This document shows, piece by piece, positions 8,051-17,138 of a DNA stretch of 42,624 nucleotides (position 1 is its first letter; every line of letters starts with the position of its first letter). This stretch comes from Acidobacteriota bacterium (GTDB taxonomy: Bacteria; Acidobacteriota; Vicinamibacteria; Vicinamibacterales; Vicinamibacteraceae), in assembly GCA_023429845.1 (NCBI GenBank), contig JAEZCY010000227.1, forward strand, positions 1 through 42,624, written 5' to 3'. The notes below the pieces were generated by a model. It was given only the letters and a program-made list of their open reading frames with translations. It was not told the DNA's origin and did no database searches. The position numbers were made by a program, and so were the translations under genes.

Positions 8051-8983
8051 ATGACCTGGCTCTCGTCTCAACGGGTGCTGGCCTGCGGCGCCCTTACGCT
8101 GGCGACGCTGGCCGCCGCATCCTGCAGCCGCAGCGCCACCTCCGAAGCGGTGCTGCTCAACCGCGGGTCCGACACCATGATCAACGTCGCGCAGGCCTGG
8201 GCGGAGGCGTACGCCACGGTCGCGCCCGATGTGTCCGTGGAGGTCGCAGGTGGCGGATCGGGCGTCGGCATCGCGGCGCTGATCGACGGCACGGTGCAGA
8301 TCGCCAACAGCAGCCGGCCGATGAAGACGGCCGAGCGCGACGCCATTCGAGCCGCGCATGGCGTCGATGCGGTCCAGCATGTGACCGGCTACGACGCGCT
8401 CGTGGTGTACGTGCACGTGAACAACCCGGTGCGGTCGATGACCCTGGCGCAGTTGCGTGAGCTGTTTGCCGAGGGAGGGCGCATCTCGCGCTGGTCCGAT
8501 CTCGGCGTGCGCCACGACGCCTGCCCGCGCGACACGATCATCCGCGTCAGCCGCCAGTCGAGTTCGGGCACCTACGACTTCTTCCGGGAAGTGGCCCTCG
8601 AGACCCGCGACTTCAAGCTCGGCACCCTGGAACTCAACGGGTCGAAGGAGGTGGTGGACCTGGTCGCGCACACGCCGTGCGCCATCGGGTACAGCGGCAT
8701 GGGCTACGCCACCGCTGGCGTGACGATGCTGTCGCTTTCCACGGCGGGTGAGCCGCCGGTGGCGCCGAGCGCGGAAGCGACGCTGGACAAGACCTATCCG
8801 ATTGGACGACCGCTCTACATGTATACGGTGGGTCAGCCAGAGGGTGCGACGAAACGCTACCTGGAGTGGATCTATTCGCCACCGGGTCAGCGCATCGTCG
8901 GTGCTGTCGGCTATGTGCCGCTGCCTGCAGCGGCGAGCGACGTGGACCCTGCCGGTCCGAGTCAAGGCGCGGTGAGCCGGTGA
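8051..8983 (+). CDS. pstS: Phosphate-binding lipoprotein of the Pst importer
   Basis: A 310-residue periplasmic binding protein of the PstS/PBP-like-2 family. It has a short N-terminal hydrophobic segment and a plausible lipobox ending at C25 (LAAASC). Family landmarks are LLNRGSDTM, the GGGSGVGIAAL phosphate-binding loop, IANSSRPMK, and SRQSSSGTYDFF, where Arg, Ser, Gly and Thr contact phosphate. The C-terminus has the YLEWIYSPPGQRIVGAVGYVPL stretch typical of the family. It starts 4 bp after the phoU fusion, and its stop codon overlaps the GTG start of pstC (GTGA). Confidence 0.93.
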   Translation: MTWLSSQRVLACGALTLATLAAASCSRSATSEAVLLNRGSDTMINVAQAWAEAYATVAPDVSVEVAGGGSGVGIAALIDGTVQIANSSRPMKTAERDAIRAAHGVDAVQHVTGYDALVVYVHVNNPVRSMTLAQLRELFAEGGRISRWSDLGVRHDACPRDTIIRVSRQSSSGTYDFFREVALETRDFKLGTLELNGSKEVVDLVAHTPCAIGYSGMGYATAGVTMLSLSTAGEPPVAPSAEATLDKTYPIGRPLYMYTVGQPEGATKRYLEWIYSPPGQRIVGAVGYVPLPAAASDVDPAGPSQGAVSR

Positions 8984-9903
8984 GCGACGTGGCGCGCGAC
9001 CCGGCGACGTACCGGCGCACGTGGCGGTCGCTGGCCGTCGAACGCGCAATCGAGGCGTTGATCACGGTGTGCGGCATCAGCGCCGTGATCCTCGTGGGCG
9101 GCATCTTCGTCTTCGTGTGTCGCGAAGCGCTCCCGGTGCTGGCCAGCCCCGAGTTCAGCCTCGGCGAGTTCCTCTTCAGCGTGGAGTGGTACCCGACCTC
9201 GGTCACCGACATCCGTTACGGCGTGCTCGCGATGATCGTGGGGACGCTGGCGGTCACCGCCCTGGCCATGGCCATCGCGGTGCCGTTCGGCATCGGCGGG
9301 GCCATCTACCTGTCCGAGTTCTGCCAGCCACGCATGCGCGAGACGCTGAAGGTCGTGATCGAACTGCTCGCTGCCATCCCCTCGGTGGTCTGGGGGTTCA
9401 TCGGCCTCACGGTGGTGAACCACCTGCTGATTACGCTGTTTGACGCCGCGGTGGGACTGAACCTGCTCAACGCGGGGCTGCTGCTCGCGTTGATGAGCCT
9501 GCCGATCATCGTGTCGATCGGCGAGGATGCCCTGAAAGCGGTGCCCGATTCGTACCGGGAAGCCGGGGTTGCCCTGGGCGCCACCCGCTGGCAGATCGTC
9601 TTTCGCGTCCTCCTGCCTGCGGCGCGCAACGGCCTGCTGGCGGCGGTGCTGCTCGGTGTCGGGCGTGCGGTCGGGGAGACGATGGCGGTGCTGATGGCCA
9701 CCGGGCATGCCGTGCAGATACCGGTGGGCGTGCTGGATCCGGTGCGCACGCTGACGGCCAACATCGCGTCCGAGATGGGTGAGGTGAGCAAGGGGTCGGA
9801 GCACTACCGCGTGCTCTTTGCCATCGGTGTGCTGCTGTTCGCGATCACGTTCCTCGTCAACCTCGCCGCCGATCTGGCGGTGCGCGGCGTCCGCCGGCGC
9901 TGA
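8980..9903 (+). CDS. pstC: Phosphate ABC transporter permease PstC
   Basis: A 307-residue inner-membrane permease with six hydrophobic segments. The binding-protein-dependent transport (EAA) loop is visible as YREAGVALGATRWQIVFRVLLPAA, and GRAVGETMAVLMATG is a strong PstC landmark. Together with PstA it forms the channel for phosphate. The GTG start at 8980 overlaps the pstS stop by four bases; this gives translational coupling and normal length. PstA follows after 4 bp. Confidence 0.94.
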   Translation: MSDVARDPATYRRTWRSLAVERAIEALITVCGISAVILVGGIFVFVCREALPVLASPEFSLGEFLFSVEWYPTSVTDIRYGVLAMIVGTLAVTALAMAIAVPFGIGGAIYLSEFCQPRMRETLKVVIELLAAIPSVVWGFIGLTVVNHLLITLFDAAVGLNLLNAGLLLALMSLPIIVSIGEDALKAVPDSYREAGVALGATRWQIVFRVLLPAARNGLLAAVLLGVGRAVGETMAVLMATGHAVQIPVGVLDPVRTLTANIASEMGEVSKGSEHYRVLFAIGVLLFAITFLVNLAADLAVRGVRRR

Positions 9904-9907
9904 ACCC

Positions 9908-10792
9908 ATGTTCGAGGCAAGCCCTGGAGTCCGCCGCAAGCTCAGACACGAGCGCATCGCCAGCGTGGTGCTCGGCGCGGTCACGCTGTGCATCGTCCTG
10001 CCGCTGTTTGCGATCCTGACGTACCTGGTCGTCAAGGGCTGGCCGTCGCTGTCGATCGGCTTCCTGCTGGAGCCGCCGCGCGAGATGCAGACGGAGGGGG
10101 GCATCTGGCCCGCGCTCGTGGGCACCGTCTATCTGGTGGGTGTGTCGCTGGCCGTTGCCGCGCCGGTGGGCGTCCTGGCGGCCGTCTACCTCAACGAGTA
10201 CGCGCGCGACACGTGGGTGACCCGCCTGATTCACGTGGCGGTCATCAACCTGGCAGGCGTGCCGAGCATCGTCCACGCGCTCTTCGGTCTTGGCGCCTTC
10301 GTGCTGGCCGCCGGGCTGGGCCAGTCGATTCTCGCCGCGTCGCTGACGCTGGCGGTGATGACGCTGCCCGTGATCATCGCGAGCACGCGCGAGGCGCTCG
10401 CCGCGGTGCCGCGATCGTTCCGGGAGGCCTGCTGGAACGTCGGTGCGACGAGATGGCAGACCATCCGCGCGGTCGTGCTGCCCAACGCCATCAGCGGCAT
10501 CCTGACGGGCGTCATCCTGCAGGTGTCGCGGGCGGCGGGCGAGACGGCGCCGATTCTTTTCACAGGCGCGGTTATGTACAAGGCCGTGGATCAGGGCGAC
10601 CTGTTCCCGTACCGGCTGACCGAGAGTGCCATGGCTCTGGCGACGCACCTCTACAACCTCGCGACGCAGATCAACGGCGCACCCGACTCCCTGCAGTTCG
10701 CCACGGCCACGGTGCTCGTCGGCGCGGTGCTGCTCATCAACTCCGCCGCCGTTGTGCTGCGGGCGATCCTGCGCAACCGGAAGAAATGGTAG
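9908..10792 (+). CDS. pstA: Phosphate ABC transporter permease PstA
   Basis: A 294-residue permease, the partner of PstC. It has six hydrophobic segments, the LLEPPREMQTEGGIWPALVG stretch typical of PstA between the first two, an EAA loop (FREACWNVGATRWQTIRAVVLPNA) and the conserved SRAAGETAPILFTGAV. ATG at 9908 fits the family start and lies 4 bp after pstC. Its last codons overlap the start of pstB1 by seven bases (ATGGTAG). Confidence 0.94.
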   Translation: MFEASPGVRRKLRHERIASVVLGAVTLCIVLPLFAILTYLVVKGWPSLSIGFLLEPPREMQTEGGIWPALVGTVYLVGVSLAVAAPVGVLAAVYLNEYARDTWVTRLIHVAVINLAGVPSIVHALFGLGAFVLAAGLGQSILAASLTLAVMTLPVIIASTREALAAVPRSFREACWNVGATRWQTIRAVVLPNAISGILTGVILQVSRAAGETAPILFTGAVMYKAVDQGDLFPYRLTESAMALATHLYNLATQINGAPDSLQFATATVLVGAVLLINSAAVVLRAILRNRKKW

Positions 10793-11561
10793 AAGACCCG
10801 AACACGAGCGCGGCAGCAGCGATCCGCGTGCGCGACCTCCGGGTGTGGTACGCGGCGACGCCGGTCATCCACGGCGTGTCGTTCGATGTTCAGCGGGGCG
10901 AGATCCTCGGGGTCATCGGTCCGGCGCAGTCCGGGAAGACATCCTTGCTGCGCTGCCTCAATCGCACGCTGGAGTTCAGCCCGGGAGGGCGAAGCGAGGG
11001 CCTCGTCGAAGTGGACGGCGAGGACGTCCGCAGGACGCGCGACGTCTACGCGCTGCGCCGCAAGATCGGGATGGTGGCGCCACTGCCGGTCGGCCTGCCG
11101 CTCTCGATCTACGACAACGTCGCATTTGCGCCGCGAGCGGCTGGCCTGACGTCGCGGTCGGCGCTCGACGACCTCGTCGAACGTTGCCTGACCCAGGCGG
11201 CGTTGTGGGACGAGGTGAAGGGACGGCTCGACAGCCTCGGCACGCGGCTCTCCGGTGGGCAGCAGCAACGCCTGACCATCGCCAGGGCCCTCTCGCATCG
11301 GCCGAGCATCCTCTGCCTCGACGAGTTCTCGATCGCGATCGACCCGGTGACGACGATGCGCATCGAGGACGTGCTCAAGCGCCTCAAGAGCGAGATGACG
11401 ATCGTCCTCGTGACCAATCTCACCCAGCAGGCGAGACGCCTGGCCGATCGCACGATGTTCATGCTCGAGGGCCAGGTCGTCGAACTCGGACCCACGGCGC
11501 AGGTGTTCTCGGATCGGCCTGCCGATCGACGCACCTATGACTACGTGAACGGGATGTTCGG

Positions 11562-11565
<4 letters not shown>
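10786..11565 (+). CDS. pstB1: PstB-like ATPase 1: intact LSGGQ, lost Q-loop Gln and switch His
   Basis: A 259-residue ABC ATPase of the PstB group. Walker A is GPAQSGKT (K51). The signature is a perfect LSGGQQQR (155-162). Walker B is LCLDEF with D179 and the catalytic-position E180. Two catalytic features differ from PstB: the Q-loop, normally MVFQRPNP, is MVAPLPVG with Pro99 at the Gln position; and the switch histidine of VTHNM is Asn211 (VTNLTQQA). The usual DEPTSALD/DEPCSALD is DEFSIAID. Alone it should hydrolyse ATP poorly, but it can supply a good signature motif to a partner. The start overlaps the pstA stop, and the end overlaps the pstB2 start by four bases (ATGA). It probably pairs with PstB2. 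Confidence 0.92.
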
Positions 11566-12341
<776 letters not shown>

Positions 12342-12347
12342 CGCGCG

Positions 12348-13100
12348 TCACTCGACGAAGCGGTAACCCAGGCCCACGACGGTCTCGATCTGGTCGCCCG
12401 CCGCGCCAAGCTTGGCGCGCAGCCGCCCGACGTGGACGTCCACCGAGCGCGTCTCGATCAGGCAGTCGTAGCCCCATACCCGCTCGAGCAGGCGGTCGCG
12501 CGACAGCACCCGGCTGCGATTGGTCACCAGGCACGCCAGCAGTTCGAACTCTCGCCTGGTGAGCCGGACGGGAGCGCCGTCCACACGGATGTCCACCGCG
12601 TCGAAGTCGGCCGTGAGGTGGCGGCCGCGGTACACGTGCGCGTCTGCCGCCGCCGTGGTCGCCACCGGGGGACGGCGGAGCACCGCACGGACCCGAGCGG
12701 CCAGCTCCCGGGGACTGAACGGCTTGGTGACGTAGTCGTCAGCGCCGAGGTCGAGACCCGAGATGCGATCGACCTCGGTGGCGCGCGCCGTGAGCATGAT
12801 GATCGGGATGTGACGCGTGGCCGGCCTCGAGCGCAGGATCCGGCACACCTCGAAGCCCGAGAGACCCGGCAGGTTCAGGTCCAGCACGATCAGGTGGGGA
12901 GGGTCCGCGGTTGCCCGCGCCAGTGCCGCGTCGCCGCTCGCGACCAGCTCCGCACGCGTGTCGGGCTCCCGCTCGAGGGTGTGCTTGACCAGGCCGGCGA
13001 TGTCGGACTCGTCCTCGACGACGAGGATGCGGGTGGGGCCGGTTCCGGCCGTCTTGGGCGGTGGCGACGCGAGGGCGTCGGAGATGTGGGCCAGCGACAC
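12348..13100 (-). CDS. PhoB/OmpR-type response regulator beside the pst operon
   Basis: About 250 residues. A receiver domain (ILVVEDESDIAGLVKHTL, phospho-acceptor Asp in LIVLDLNLPG, Thr in MLTARA, Lys in DYVTKPFS) is joined to an OmpR/PhoB winged-helix domain (LTRREFELLACL, the RDRLLERVWGYD turn, RSVDVHVGRLRAKL, VVGLGYRFVE). There is no kinase gene beside it. Position and family make it a candidate PhoB, but the PhoR-type kinase in this window is coupled to another regulator at 25660. The start chosen is GTG 13100, with GGGAG 6 bp upstream; ATG 13127 is in frame without a Shine-Dalgarno, and the longer extension is Arg/Pro-rich and unlikely. Confidence 0.9.
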   Translation of the reverse strand: MSLAHISDALASPPPKTAGTGPTRILVVEDESDIAGLVKHTLEREPDTRAELVASGDAALARATADPPHLIVLDLNLPGLSGFEVCRILRSRPATRHIPIIMLTARATEVDRISGLDLGADDYVTKPFSPRELAARVRAVLRRPPVATTAAADAHVYRGRHLTADFDAVDIRVDGAPVRLTRREFELLACLVTNRSRVLSRDRLLERVWGYDCLIETRSVDVHVGRLRAKLGAAGDQIETVVGLGYRFVE

Positions 13101-13676
13101 GAGTGCTCCCGGGCAAGTTGGACGCATGCCAGCGACGTCGTCGCGACGGTCGCCTTCATGCGACGGTACGGGACCGCCATTTCCCGGCAGTGTCAGATCA
13201 GTTAAATGTGGGTTTCGCGAACGGCGGCCGACCGTATCGGCGATGACTCGCCGTGTCGGTCGGGGGGCCCGATGGGGCTTCGATGAGCCCGATCGCGCAA
13301 CGCCTCGAGGCTCGCGCCGGGAGGACGGGGAAGGGACCGGACGCAGGCGGGAGGGCATCTTCCCGCATAAAAGGGGGAGGGCACACGAGAAGAGAACGCC
13401 GAAGCCCGCGCCCGGTTGACGGAGTGTATCCGGCTCAACCTGAAGGATTACTGAAGGCTCGACAGCGTTCGCCGGGGCGTGGCGAGTCGTTTGCACTGAT
13501 GACGTCGTTGTCGCGAGGGCTGGCCAGGGGACCCGTTCACAATGACGTGCGGTACCGCCCCAAAAGCCAAAGCCGGCCAGCCCTCCGTTGTTCCACCCGA
13601 CAGCTTCGACGGCCGCCCCCTTGGAGCATTCTTGTTCAAGCGCAACAAGGCGGCGTCACTGACGAGTCTGCCGACG
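13101..13676. other. Long intergenic region with an inverted repeat
   Basis: No convincing gene in 576 bp upstream of the response regulator. A perfect 10-bp inverted repeat AGGGCTGGCC (13516-13525) / GGCCAGCCCT (13575-13584) encloses 49 nt that contain the palindrome GCGGTACCGC. This could be a structured RNA or a terminator of the stress-protein operon, but no U tract follows. A weak 7-4-7 element is at 13189-13206. Confidence 0.4.
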
Positions 13677-14171
13677 TCATGACGGACCCGGAAGGGTGTC
13701 ATCGGCGGCGTCACGCGCGCTGGCGCGCAGCGGCACCGTGAGGACCAGGCACGGCGCCTGGCGGACGACGCGCTCGGCCACGCTGCCAAGCAGCAGGTGC
13801 TTCATCGGTCCGTACCCGTGCGTGCCGATGACGATGACGTCCGCGTCGTGCGCGGTTGCGTACTCGACGATGGCCGTGTGTGGCGTCCCCACGAGCACCG
13901 TCCGGGTGATCCGGTGCGACGGGATGGCGGGCTCAGGCTCGATCCGGTTCAGCCGCACCTCGGCCTGCGCCTGCCACTCCTTGGAAATGGCCGTGAAGTC
14001 CACCCCGACGACTTCGACCGTCCAGGCTTGTCGCAACGGATCGGCACCCACGTGCACCAGGTGCAGGTGACTGCCGGCGAGCGCGGCCAGCCCGCACGCA
14101 ACCCTCCAGGCCTCGGCCGACGTCTCGCTGAAGTCGACCGGCACGACGATGGTGTCCCAGCGTACGCTCAT
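13677..14171 (-). CDS. Universal stress protein (UspA family)
   Basis: A 164-residue single-domain Usp. It starts MSVRWDTIVVPVDFSETSAEA, which is the first strand and loop of the fold, and has the ATP-binding consensus GTHGYGPMKHLLLGSVAERV near residues 115-137, closing with APCLVLTVP. Because this nucleotide motif is intact it is likely of the ATP-binding subgroup. The start at 14171 overlaps the upstream gene's stop (ATGA) and has AGGAGGG as Shine-Dalgarno, so the pair is translationally coupled. Stress-linked regulation is typical of the family; no specific signal is seen here. Confidence 0.93.
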   Translation of the reverse strand: MSVRWDTIVVPVDFSETSAEAWRVACGLAALAGSHLHLVHVGADPLRQAWTVEVVGVDFTAISKEWQAQAEVRLNRIEPEPAIPSHRITRTVLVGTPHTAIVEYATAHDADVIVIGTHGYGPMKHLLLGSVAERVVRQAPCLVLTVPLRASARDAADDTLPGPS

Positions 14172-15760
14172 GTCCCGCCCTCCTGCGTGGGTTCCTGCTG
14201 CAGCTGACCGGATCCGTTGATCCGGCACACCCGCTGCAGCAGGTCGATCGCCTCCGCCAGCACCCCTGCAGGCGAGCCGCCGGCCGCGAGCCGATGCCAG
14301 GTGATGGCGCCGGGATCGTGCGCGAGCTGCTGCCGCACGACCGACGGATCGGCATCGGATACATCACCGCGACGTCGCGCCGTGCGATCGAGGAGCACGG
14401 CATCAGCGGCGTCGAGCCAGAGACCAACGAAGGGCCGACCAGTGCGTGCCGCGTGCTGTTCGATGGCCAGGCGATCGGTTTCGCGGTCGAACACCGCATC
14501 CGCGATGGCGGCATGGCCGCACGCCGCCACGGCGGCGACGCGCTCGCGCATGCTCGCGTACACCCGGCCCGACACCTCCGGCGTGTACGCCTGGTCGCCG
14601 AGGCGGTCGAGCGGCGCCGCGCCGTGCAGCCGCTTCCGGATCTCGTCCGAGCGGACGATGACCGCGCCCGGCGCCGCACCGAGCAGCGGCGCGAGGGCGC
14701 GGGCCAGCGTGGACTTGCCCGAACCCGAGAAGCCTCCGATGGCGACCACCACCGAACCTTGCGGCTCGAGGAGGTGGTGGGCGAGTTCGAGATAGCGTCG
14801 TGACAGCGCTATCAGGGAGGCCGTGTGAGCGGGGTCCGCGTCGAGGGCCGTGGCCGTCGCGCTGGTCTTCGCGCGGACCGCTGCGCGGCAGGACAGGAAC
14901 AGTGGCAGCAGCGCCAGACCGTCCACGTCGTCGGTCTCGAACAGGTACGCGTTGAGTACGGCGTTGGCATGCTGGCGCAGGCCGCGGTGCCACAGATCCA
15001 TCAGGAGGAACGCGAGGTCGTAGTGCACGTCGATGCAGGCGAGTGCGTCGTTGAACTCGATACCGTCGAAGAGCGTCGGCTTGTCGTCGAGCAGGACGAG
15101 GTTGCGCAGGTGCAGGTCTCCGTGACACTGGCGGACCAACCCCCGGTCACGACGCGCATCGAGCAGCGGCGCGTGATGGGCAGTCATGGCGCGCGCCGCG
15201 TCAGTGAGGCGCTGGCAGCGGCCCCTGTCGAGCACGTCCGCGCCTTCCTCGGCGAATCCGTGGGCGTTCCCGTCGACGATCCACCGCATACCGGCTGCGC
15301 CGCCGTGATCGGGCCGAGGCGCGGCCTGCGCGTGCAGCCGGGCGATCGCCGCCGCGAGCGGCGCCATGAGGTCGAGGGCGAGGGCGCCTTTCGCGGCGAG
15401 GCGATCGAAGAGTGCCTCCTGGTCGAAGCGGCGCATGGCGAGGAGCCACTCGATGGGCTTTCCGTCGCCGTCGAGAGCCAGCGCCCCGTCCGCGTCACGC
15501 GTCACCGGCACGACGGCCTCGTAGATGTGCGGGGCGGTGCGACGGTTCAGCTGGAGCTCCGCTTCGCACATCTGCCGCCGGCGCTCGACGGTGGAGAAGT
15601 CGAGGTAGTCGTAGCGCACGGCGCGCTTCAGCTTGAACGCGTGTCGGCCGCACAGGAACACGACCGATGCGTGTGTCTCGACCCGTTCGACCTCGGCCCC
15701 GCCATGCGCCGGGCGGGAGCTCAGGAAGGCGATGACTTCTGACTGATCTTCCGTAACCAT
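14168..15760 (-). CDS. Bifunctional APH-like kinase / P-loop NTPase
   Basis: A 530-residue two-domain protein. The N-terminal ~330 residues are an aminoglycoside-phosphotransferase-like kinase (COG2187) with the catalytic loop CHGDLHLRNLVLL and the metal-binding FDGIEFND. The C-terminal ~170 residues are a zeta-toxin/gluconokinase-like P-loop domain (COG0645) with Walker A GGFSGSGKST and a following RSDEIRKRLHG. The fusion is common in bacteria; the substrate is unknown and there is no reason to call it a resistance gene. It is coupled to the universal stress protein gene, with which it is often found. It is divergent from the AI-2E family gene. Confidence 0.9.
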   Translation of the reverse strand: MVTEDQSEVIAFLSSRPAHGGAEVERVETHASVVFLCGRHAFKLKRAVRYDYLDFSTVERRRQMCEAELQLNRRTAPHIYEAVVPVTRDADGALALDGDGKPIEWLLAMRRFDQEALFDRLAAKGALALDLMAPLAAAIARLHAQAAPRPDHGGAAGMRWIVDGNAHGFAEEGADVLDRGRCQRLTDAARAMTAHHAPLLDARRDRGLVRQCHGDLHLRNLVLLDDKPTLFDGIEFNDALACIDVHYDLAFLLMDLWHRGLRQHANAVLNAYLFETDDVDGLALLPLFLSCRAAVRAKTSATATALDADPAHTASLIALSRRYLELAHHLLEPQGSVVVAIGGFSGSGKSTLARALAPLLGAAPGAVIVRSDEIRKRLHGAAPLDRLGDQAYTPEVSGRVYASMRERVAAVAACGHAAIADAVFDRETDRLAIEQHAARTGRPFVGLWLDAADAVLLDRTARRRGDVSDADPSVVRQQLAHDPGAITWHRLAAGGSPAGVLAEAIDLLQRVCRINGSGQLQQEPTQEGGT

Positions 15761-15809
15761 GGGCTGAAGTGTCGTCGTGGCGGTGCGGGGCAGGCGCGTC
15801 GCACCGGCG

Positions 15810-15815
15810 TATCAT
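15810..15815 (+). promoter_or_regulatory. Possible -10 element close to the AI-2E gene start
   Basis: TATCAT stands 9 bp upstream of the preferred GTG at 15825, which would place the transcription start at or next to the start codon. No clear -35 or Shine-Dalgarno is present. This would fit a leaderless message, but it is only a pattern match. Confidence 0.25.
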
Positions 15816-15824
15816 CATCGCATC

Positions 15825-17012
15825 GTGCCGATTACGTCCGACACACTCGGGCAGCCGCTGCCCTTCCGGGAGAACCGGTTCCGACGCATCTTCCTGCTCG
15901 TCTTCGTGCTGGCGATCACCGTGGTCTTCCTCGGGATGATTCGCAGCTTCCTGATGACGATCCTGCTCGCGGCGATCTTCGCGGGTCTGGCCTATCCGCT
16001 GTTCTCGCGCCTGGTGGTCGCTTTCGGCGGTCGCCGGCCGCTCGCCGCGCTGTCGACGCTCCTGGTCGGCCTCGTCGTCCTGGCCGCGCCGTTGGCGCTG
16101 GTCGTGTACATGGTGACGAGCGAAGCCATCCGGCTCAGCGAGGACGTGCGGCCGTGGCTGCAGCAGTTCACCGCGCAGCCGACGTCGCTCGCGCCCCTGC
16201 TCGAGCGCATCCCCTTCGCGGAACACCTCGAGCCGTATCGCGAGCAGCTGCTCACGAAGGCGGGCGAGTGGGCTGCCAACATCGGCGGCTTCATGGTCGC
16301 CTCGTTGTCCACGACGACGGTCGGCACCGTGCAGGCGGTGTTCAACCTGTTCATCCTCGCCTACACCGCGTTCTTCCTGCTGCTGGACGGGCCTGCGCTG
16401 CTGCATGCCGTGCGGCGGTTCCTGCCGCTCCGCGAGGGGGAGCGGGACCTGCTGCTCGGCAAGTTCCTGTCGGTGACGCGGGCGACGCTGAAGGGCACGC
16501 TGGTCATCGGCATCATCCAGGGGACGATGTCGGGGCTCGCGTTCTGGGTGCTCGGCATCGACCACGCCGTGTTCTGGGGCGCCATCATGGTGGTCCTCTC
16601 GGTCATCCCGCTGCTCGGCGGAGCGCTCGTGTGGGTGCCCACCGCCATCGTGCTGGCGCTGACCGGGAGCTGGGTGAAGGCCATTCTGCTCGTCGCCTTC
16701 TGCGCGCTGATCGTCGGGTCGGTGGACAACGTACTTCGCCCGCGCCTGATCGGCCGCGACACGCAGATGCACGACCTGATGATCCTGTTCTCGACCCTGG
16801 GCGGCATCCTCGTCTTCGGAGCGCTCGGCTTCATCATCGGGCCGATCATCGCCGCCCTGTTCCAGAGCTCGTGGGAGTTGTTCGGACTCGCCTACCAGGA
16901 CCTGCTCCCGCCGGCCGAGCGCCCCGTAGCGGAAGCTGACGCGTCCGCCCAAACATCGGGTCTCGGGGTCGCAGCTGAGCCCGGCGAGGCGCACGACATC
17001 CACCTGTCCTGA
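15825..17012 (+). CDS. AI-2E family (PerM/TqsA-like) membrane transporter
   Basis: About 395 residues with the AI-2E exporter family topology: two pairs of N-terminal hydrophobic segments (IFLLVFVLAITVVFLGMI and a following MTILLAAIFAGLAYPLF), a long soluble stretch, then a membrane block ending with a conserved GFIIGPIIAALFQSSWELF. The central GIIQGTMSGLAFWVLGI and the PLLGGALVWVPTAIVLAL stretch are typical. Members include the AI-2 exporter TqsA and ion exchangers, so the substrate cannot be assigned. Start: GTG 15825 removes a short basic extension that would begin at GTG 15777; neither has a good ribosome-binding site. Confidence 0.88.
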   Translation: MPITSDTLGQPLPFRENRFRRIFLLVFVLAITVVFLGMIRSFLMTILLAAIFAGLAYPLFSRLVVAFGGRRPLAALSTLLVGLVVLAAPLALVVYMVTSEAIRLSEDVRPWLQQFTAQPTSLAPLLERIPFAEHLEPYREQLLTKAGEWAANIGGFMVASLSTTTVGTVQAVFNLFILAYTAFFLLLDGPALLHAVRRFLPLREGERDLLLGKFLSVTRATLKGTLVIGIIQGTMSGLAFWVLGIDHAVFWGAIMVVLSVIPLLGGALVWVPTAIVLALTGSWVKAILLVAFCALIVGSVDNVLRPRLIGRDTQMHDLMILFSTLGGILVFGALGFIIGPIIAALFQSSWELFGLAYQDLLPPAERPVAEADASAQTSGLGVAAEPGEAHDIHLS

Positions 17013-17096
17013 GAGGAGCGGCCGGCTCCCGGCGTTCGGCCGTCGGCCTTTGAAGCCCTCGACGCGGGATTCGACGATTCGAGCTGGAGCCGGTAG

Positions 17097-17117
17097 GGAC
17101 GCCTCGCTGAGGCGTCC
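17097..17117. repeat. Perfect 9-bp stem hairpin upstream of arsM
   Basis: GGACGCCTC (17097-17105), a GCT loop and GAGGCGTCC (17109-17117). It is followed by a GC-rich stretch and the arsM Shine-Dalgarno. It could be a terminator of the preceding gene, a dispersed palindromic repeat or a leader structure; no U tract is present. Confidence 0.5.
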
Positions 17118-17138
17118 ACCGCCGTAGGGAGATCACCA

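Noticed and set aside
13189..13206. A third 7-4-7 element (AGTGTCA-GATC-AGTTAAA) upstream of the response regulator
   Set aside because: Half-sites match at only about four of seven positions, so it cannot be separated from chance.
14168..15760. Annotation as an aminoglycoside-resistance gene
   Set aside because: The APH-like domain is of the COG2187 type fused to a P-loop domain, a widespread housekeeping-style architecture with no link to resistance here.
15495..17003. Antisense frame of 502 codons opposite the AI-2E family gene
   Set aside because: Charged low-complexity translation typical of a shadow frame; overlaps two well-supported genes.
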